Below, in pieces: positions 5,021-6,065 of a DNA stretch of 6,065 nucleotides (its first letter is position 1; each line of letters begins with the position of its first letter). Location of the stretch: positions 1-6,065 of the forward strand of contig JASHYD010001078.1 of the NCBI GenBank assembly GCA_030043175.1. Reading direction: 5' to 3'. The translations under genes were made by a program, and so were the position numbers. Under the pieces are notes generated by a model. That model saw only the letters and a list, made by a program, of their open reading frames with translations, did not search any database and was not told where the DNA came from. The DNA comes from Xanthobacteraceae bacterium. Its GTDB lineage: Bacteria; Pseudomonadota; Alphaproteobacteria; Rhizobiales; Xanthobacteraceae.

Positions 5021-6065
5021 TTAGGGCGAGGAGAGGACCTTGCCAGGGTTGAGGATGTCCTTGGGGTCGAGGGTGCGTTTGAGCATGCCCATCAGCTCGA
5101 GCGCTACCGGGTCTTTGAACTGCGCCAGCGGCTTGCGCTTCATGACGCCGATGCCGTGCTCTGCCGAGATCGAGCCGCCGAATTGGGCTACCAGCTGATG
5201 CACGGTCTCGTTCATTTCGTCCCACCGCGCGAGGAACGCCTTGGTGTCGGCACCCACCGGCAGGCTCACGTTATAGTGGATGTTGCCGTCGCCGAGATGG
5301 CCGAATGGCACCGGCCGGCTGCCGGGGACCAGCGCTTCGACGGCCTCACCCGCTTGGCGCAGGAAATCCGGCACTGCAGCCACCGGGACGGAGATATCGT
5401 GCTTGATCGAGCCGCCTTCCCCCTTCTGCGCCTCGGGGAGAATCTCGCGCAGGTGCCAGAAGGCGCGGCGGTGCTCGGTGCTGTTGGCAACGGCGGCATC
5501 GTTCACCAGACCGCGCTCCATCGCGGTTTCCAGCGCTTCTTCAAGGGGCGTCCGCAGATCCTGCCGCATCGTCGATGAGACCTCCAGCAAGACGTACCAC
5601 GGATGCTTCTGATCCAGCGGGTCGCGAACGCCATGGCCGTGACGGAGCGCGAAGTCGATCGCTAGGCGACAGATGAGTTCGAAGCTGGTGGCAGCGCGAT
5701 TGGTCCTCTCCTGCACCAAGCTGAGCAGCTTGACGGCGGCCTGCGGCGACGGCACGCCGACGAACGCGGTCTCCACCGTCTTCGGCGCCGGAAACAGCTT
5801 GAGCACCGCAGCTGTGATGACGCCGAGCGTGCCTTCCGCGCCGATGAACAGGTTTTTCAGGTCGTAGCCGGTATTGTCCTTTTTCAGCTTGTTGAGATTG
5901 TTGAGGAGCCGCCCGTCCGCCAGCGCAACTTCGAGACCGAGCGCATGCGAACGCGCGATGCCATGCGCGATCGCCGCCGTGCCGCCGGCATTGGTGGAAA
6001 GATTGCCACCGATGGTGCAGGTGCCTTCAGAGGGCAGAAGCTGCGGATAGAGCCGGTCCACCGCG
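5021..6065 (-). CDS. FAD-linked D-2-hydroxyacid dehydrogenase (GlcD / D-lactate / D-2-hydroxyglutarate dehydrogenase-like), C-terminal part
   Basis: About 347 C-terminal residues of a protein usually 460-480 long; the start lies beyond the right edge, and the GTG at 6061 is an internal Val codon. The enzyme oxidises a D-2-hydroxyacid to the 2-oxoacid with FAD, passing electrons to ETF, cytochrome or quinone. Counting from that Val, IGGNLSTNAGGTAAIAHG (17-34) and FIGAEGTLGVIT (72-83) belong to the PCMH-type FAD domain. The C-terminal FAD-oxidase domain carries KHDISVP (220-226), GHLGDGNIHYN (254-264) and SAEHGIG (299-305). H255, H262 and E301 match the metal-binding residues of D-lactate and D-2-hydroxyglutarate dehydrogenases, and H302 the catalytic His. 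It ends normally in DPKDILNPGKVLSSP. The substrate cannot be settled; the KKDNTGYDLKNLFIGAEG stretch favours the D-lactate/D-2-hydroxyglutarate branch over glycolate oxidase. It is convergent with the zinc-ribbon gene, with no clear terminator in the 41-bp gap. Confidence 0.93.
   Translation of the reverse strand, partial: AVDRLYPQLLPSEGTCTIGGNLSTNAGGTAAIAHGIARSHALGLEVALADGRLLNNLNKLKKDNTGYDLKNLFIGAEGTLGVITAAVLKLFPAPKTVETAFVGVPSPQAAVKLLSLVQERTNRAATSFELICRLAIDFALRHGHGVRDPLDQKHPWYVLLEVSSTMRQDLRTPLEEALETAMERGLVNDAAVANSTEHRRAFWHLREILPEAQKGEGGSIKHDISVPVAAVPDFLRQAGEAVEALVPGSRPVPFGHLGDGNIHYNVSLPVGADTKAFLARWDEMNETVHQLVAQFGGSISAEHGIGVMKRKPLAQFKDPVALELMGMLKRTLDPKDILNPGKVLSSP

Noticed and set aside
4680..5225. 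181-codon minus-strand frame across the zinc-ribbon gene and the flavoprotein 3' end
   Set aside because: It overlaps the well-supported flavoprotein in another frame, and its Arg/Ala/Gly-rich sequence looks like a shadow.

Overview
The window is high-GC DNA with the gene content and intergenic repeats of an alphaproteobacterium, most likely of the order Hyphomicrobiales (Rhizobiales; Bradyrhizobium/Rhodopseudomonas/Xanthobacteraceae-like). This placement is inferred from protein character, the HIG1-type small membrane protein and a CTCTCCCC..GGGGAGAG palindromic repeat of a kind common in that group. No database search was made.

Layout. Positions 3385 down to 1 hold a minus-strand cluster, in transcription order: a 64-aa HIG1-type twin-transmembrane protein (3385-3191), a PduO-type cob(I)alamin adenosyltransferase (3170-2580), electron transfer flavoprotein beta (etfB, 2358-1609) and alpha (etfA, 1392-448), and the N-terminal 107 residues of a 3-hydroxybutyryl-CoA dehydrogenase (321-1, running off the left edge). 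A good sigma70-like promoter and a strong ribosome binding site sit directly before etfB. The etfB-etfA gap is unusually long (216 bp) and holds a repeat-derived element bounded by 11-bp inverted repeats. On the plus strand, divergent from the HIG1 gene, is an atypical short-chain dehydrogenase/reductase (3436-4386). It is followed by about 390 bp without a convincing gene, containing a perfect 14-bp tandem duplication, and then a small Cys4 zinc-ribbon-like protein (4776-4979). Convergent with that, on the minus strand, is the C-terminal part (about 347 residues) of an FAD-linked D-2-hydroxyacid dehydrogenase running off the right edge.

How the genes fit together. ETF collects electrons from acyl-CoA dehydrogenases and passes them to ETF-quinone oxidoreductase. 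3-Hydroxybutyryl-CoA dehydrogenase oxidises or forms the C4 hydroxyacyl-CoA in fatty-acid, aromatic-acid or polyhydroxybutyrate metabolism. The adenosyltransferase makes adenosylcobalamin, the cofactor of methylmalonyl-CoA and ethylmalonyl-CoA mutases. HIG1 proteins are linked to respiratory complexes. The cluster therefore reads as a respiratory acyl-CoA oxidation module with its cofactor supply. The right-hand flavoprotein is another flavin dehydrogenase; D-2-hydroxyglutarate dehydrogenases can use ETF as acceptor, which is a possible but unproven link.

Most of the window is ordinary core metabolism. No clearly novel system is visible. The items most worth a second look are the inverted-repeat element splitting etfB from etfA, the small zinc-ribbon gene, the SDR without the canonical Tyr/Lys pair, and the HIG1-adenosyltransferase-ETF linkage.
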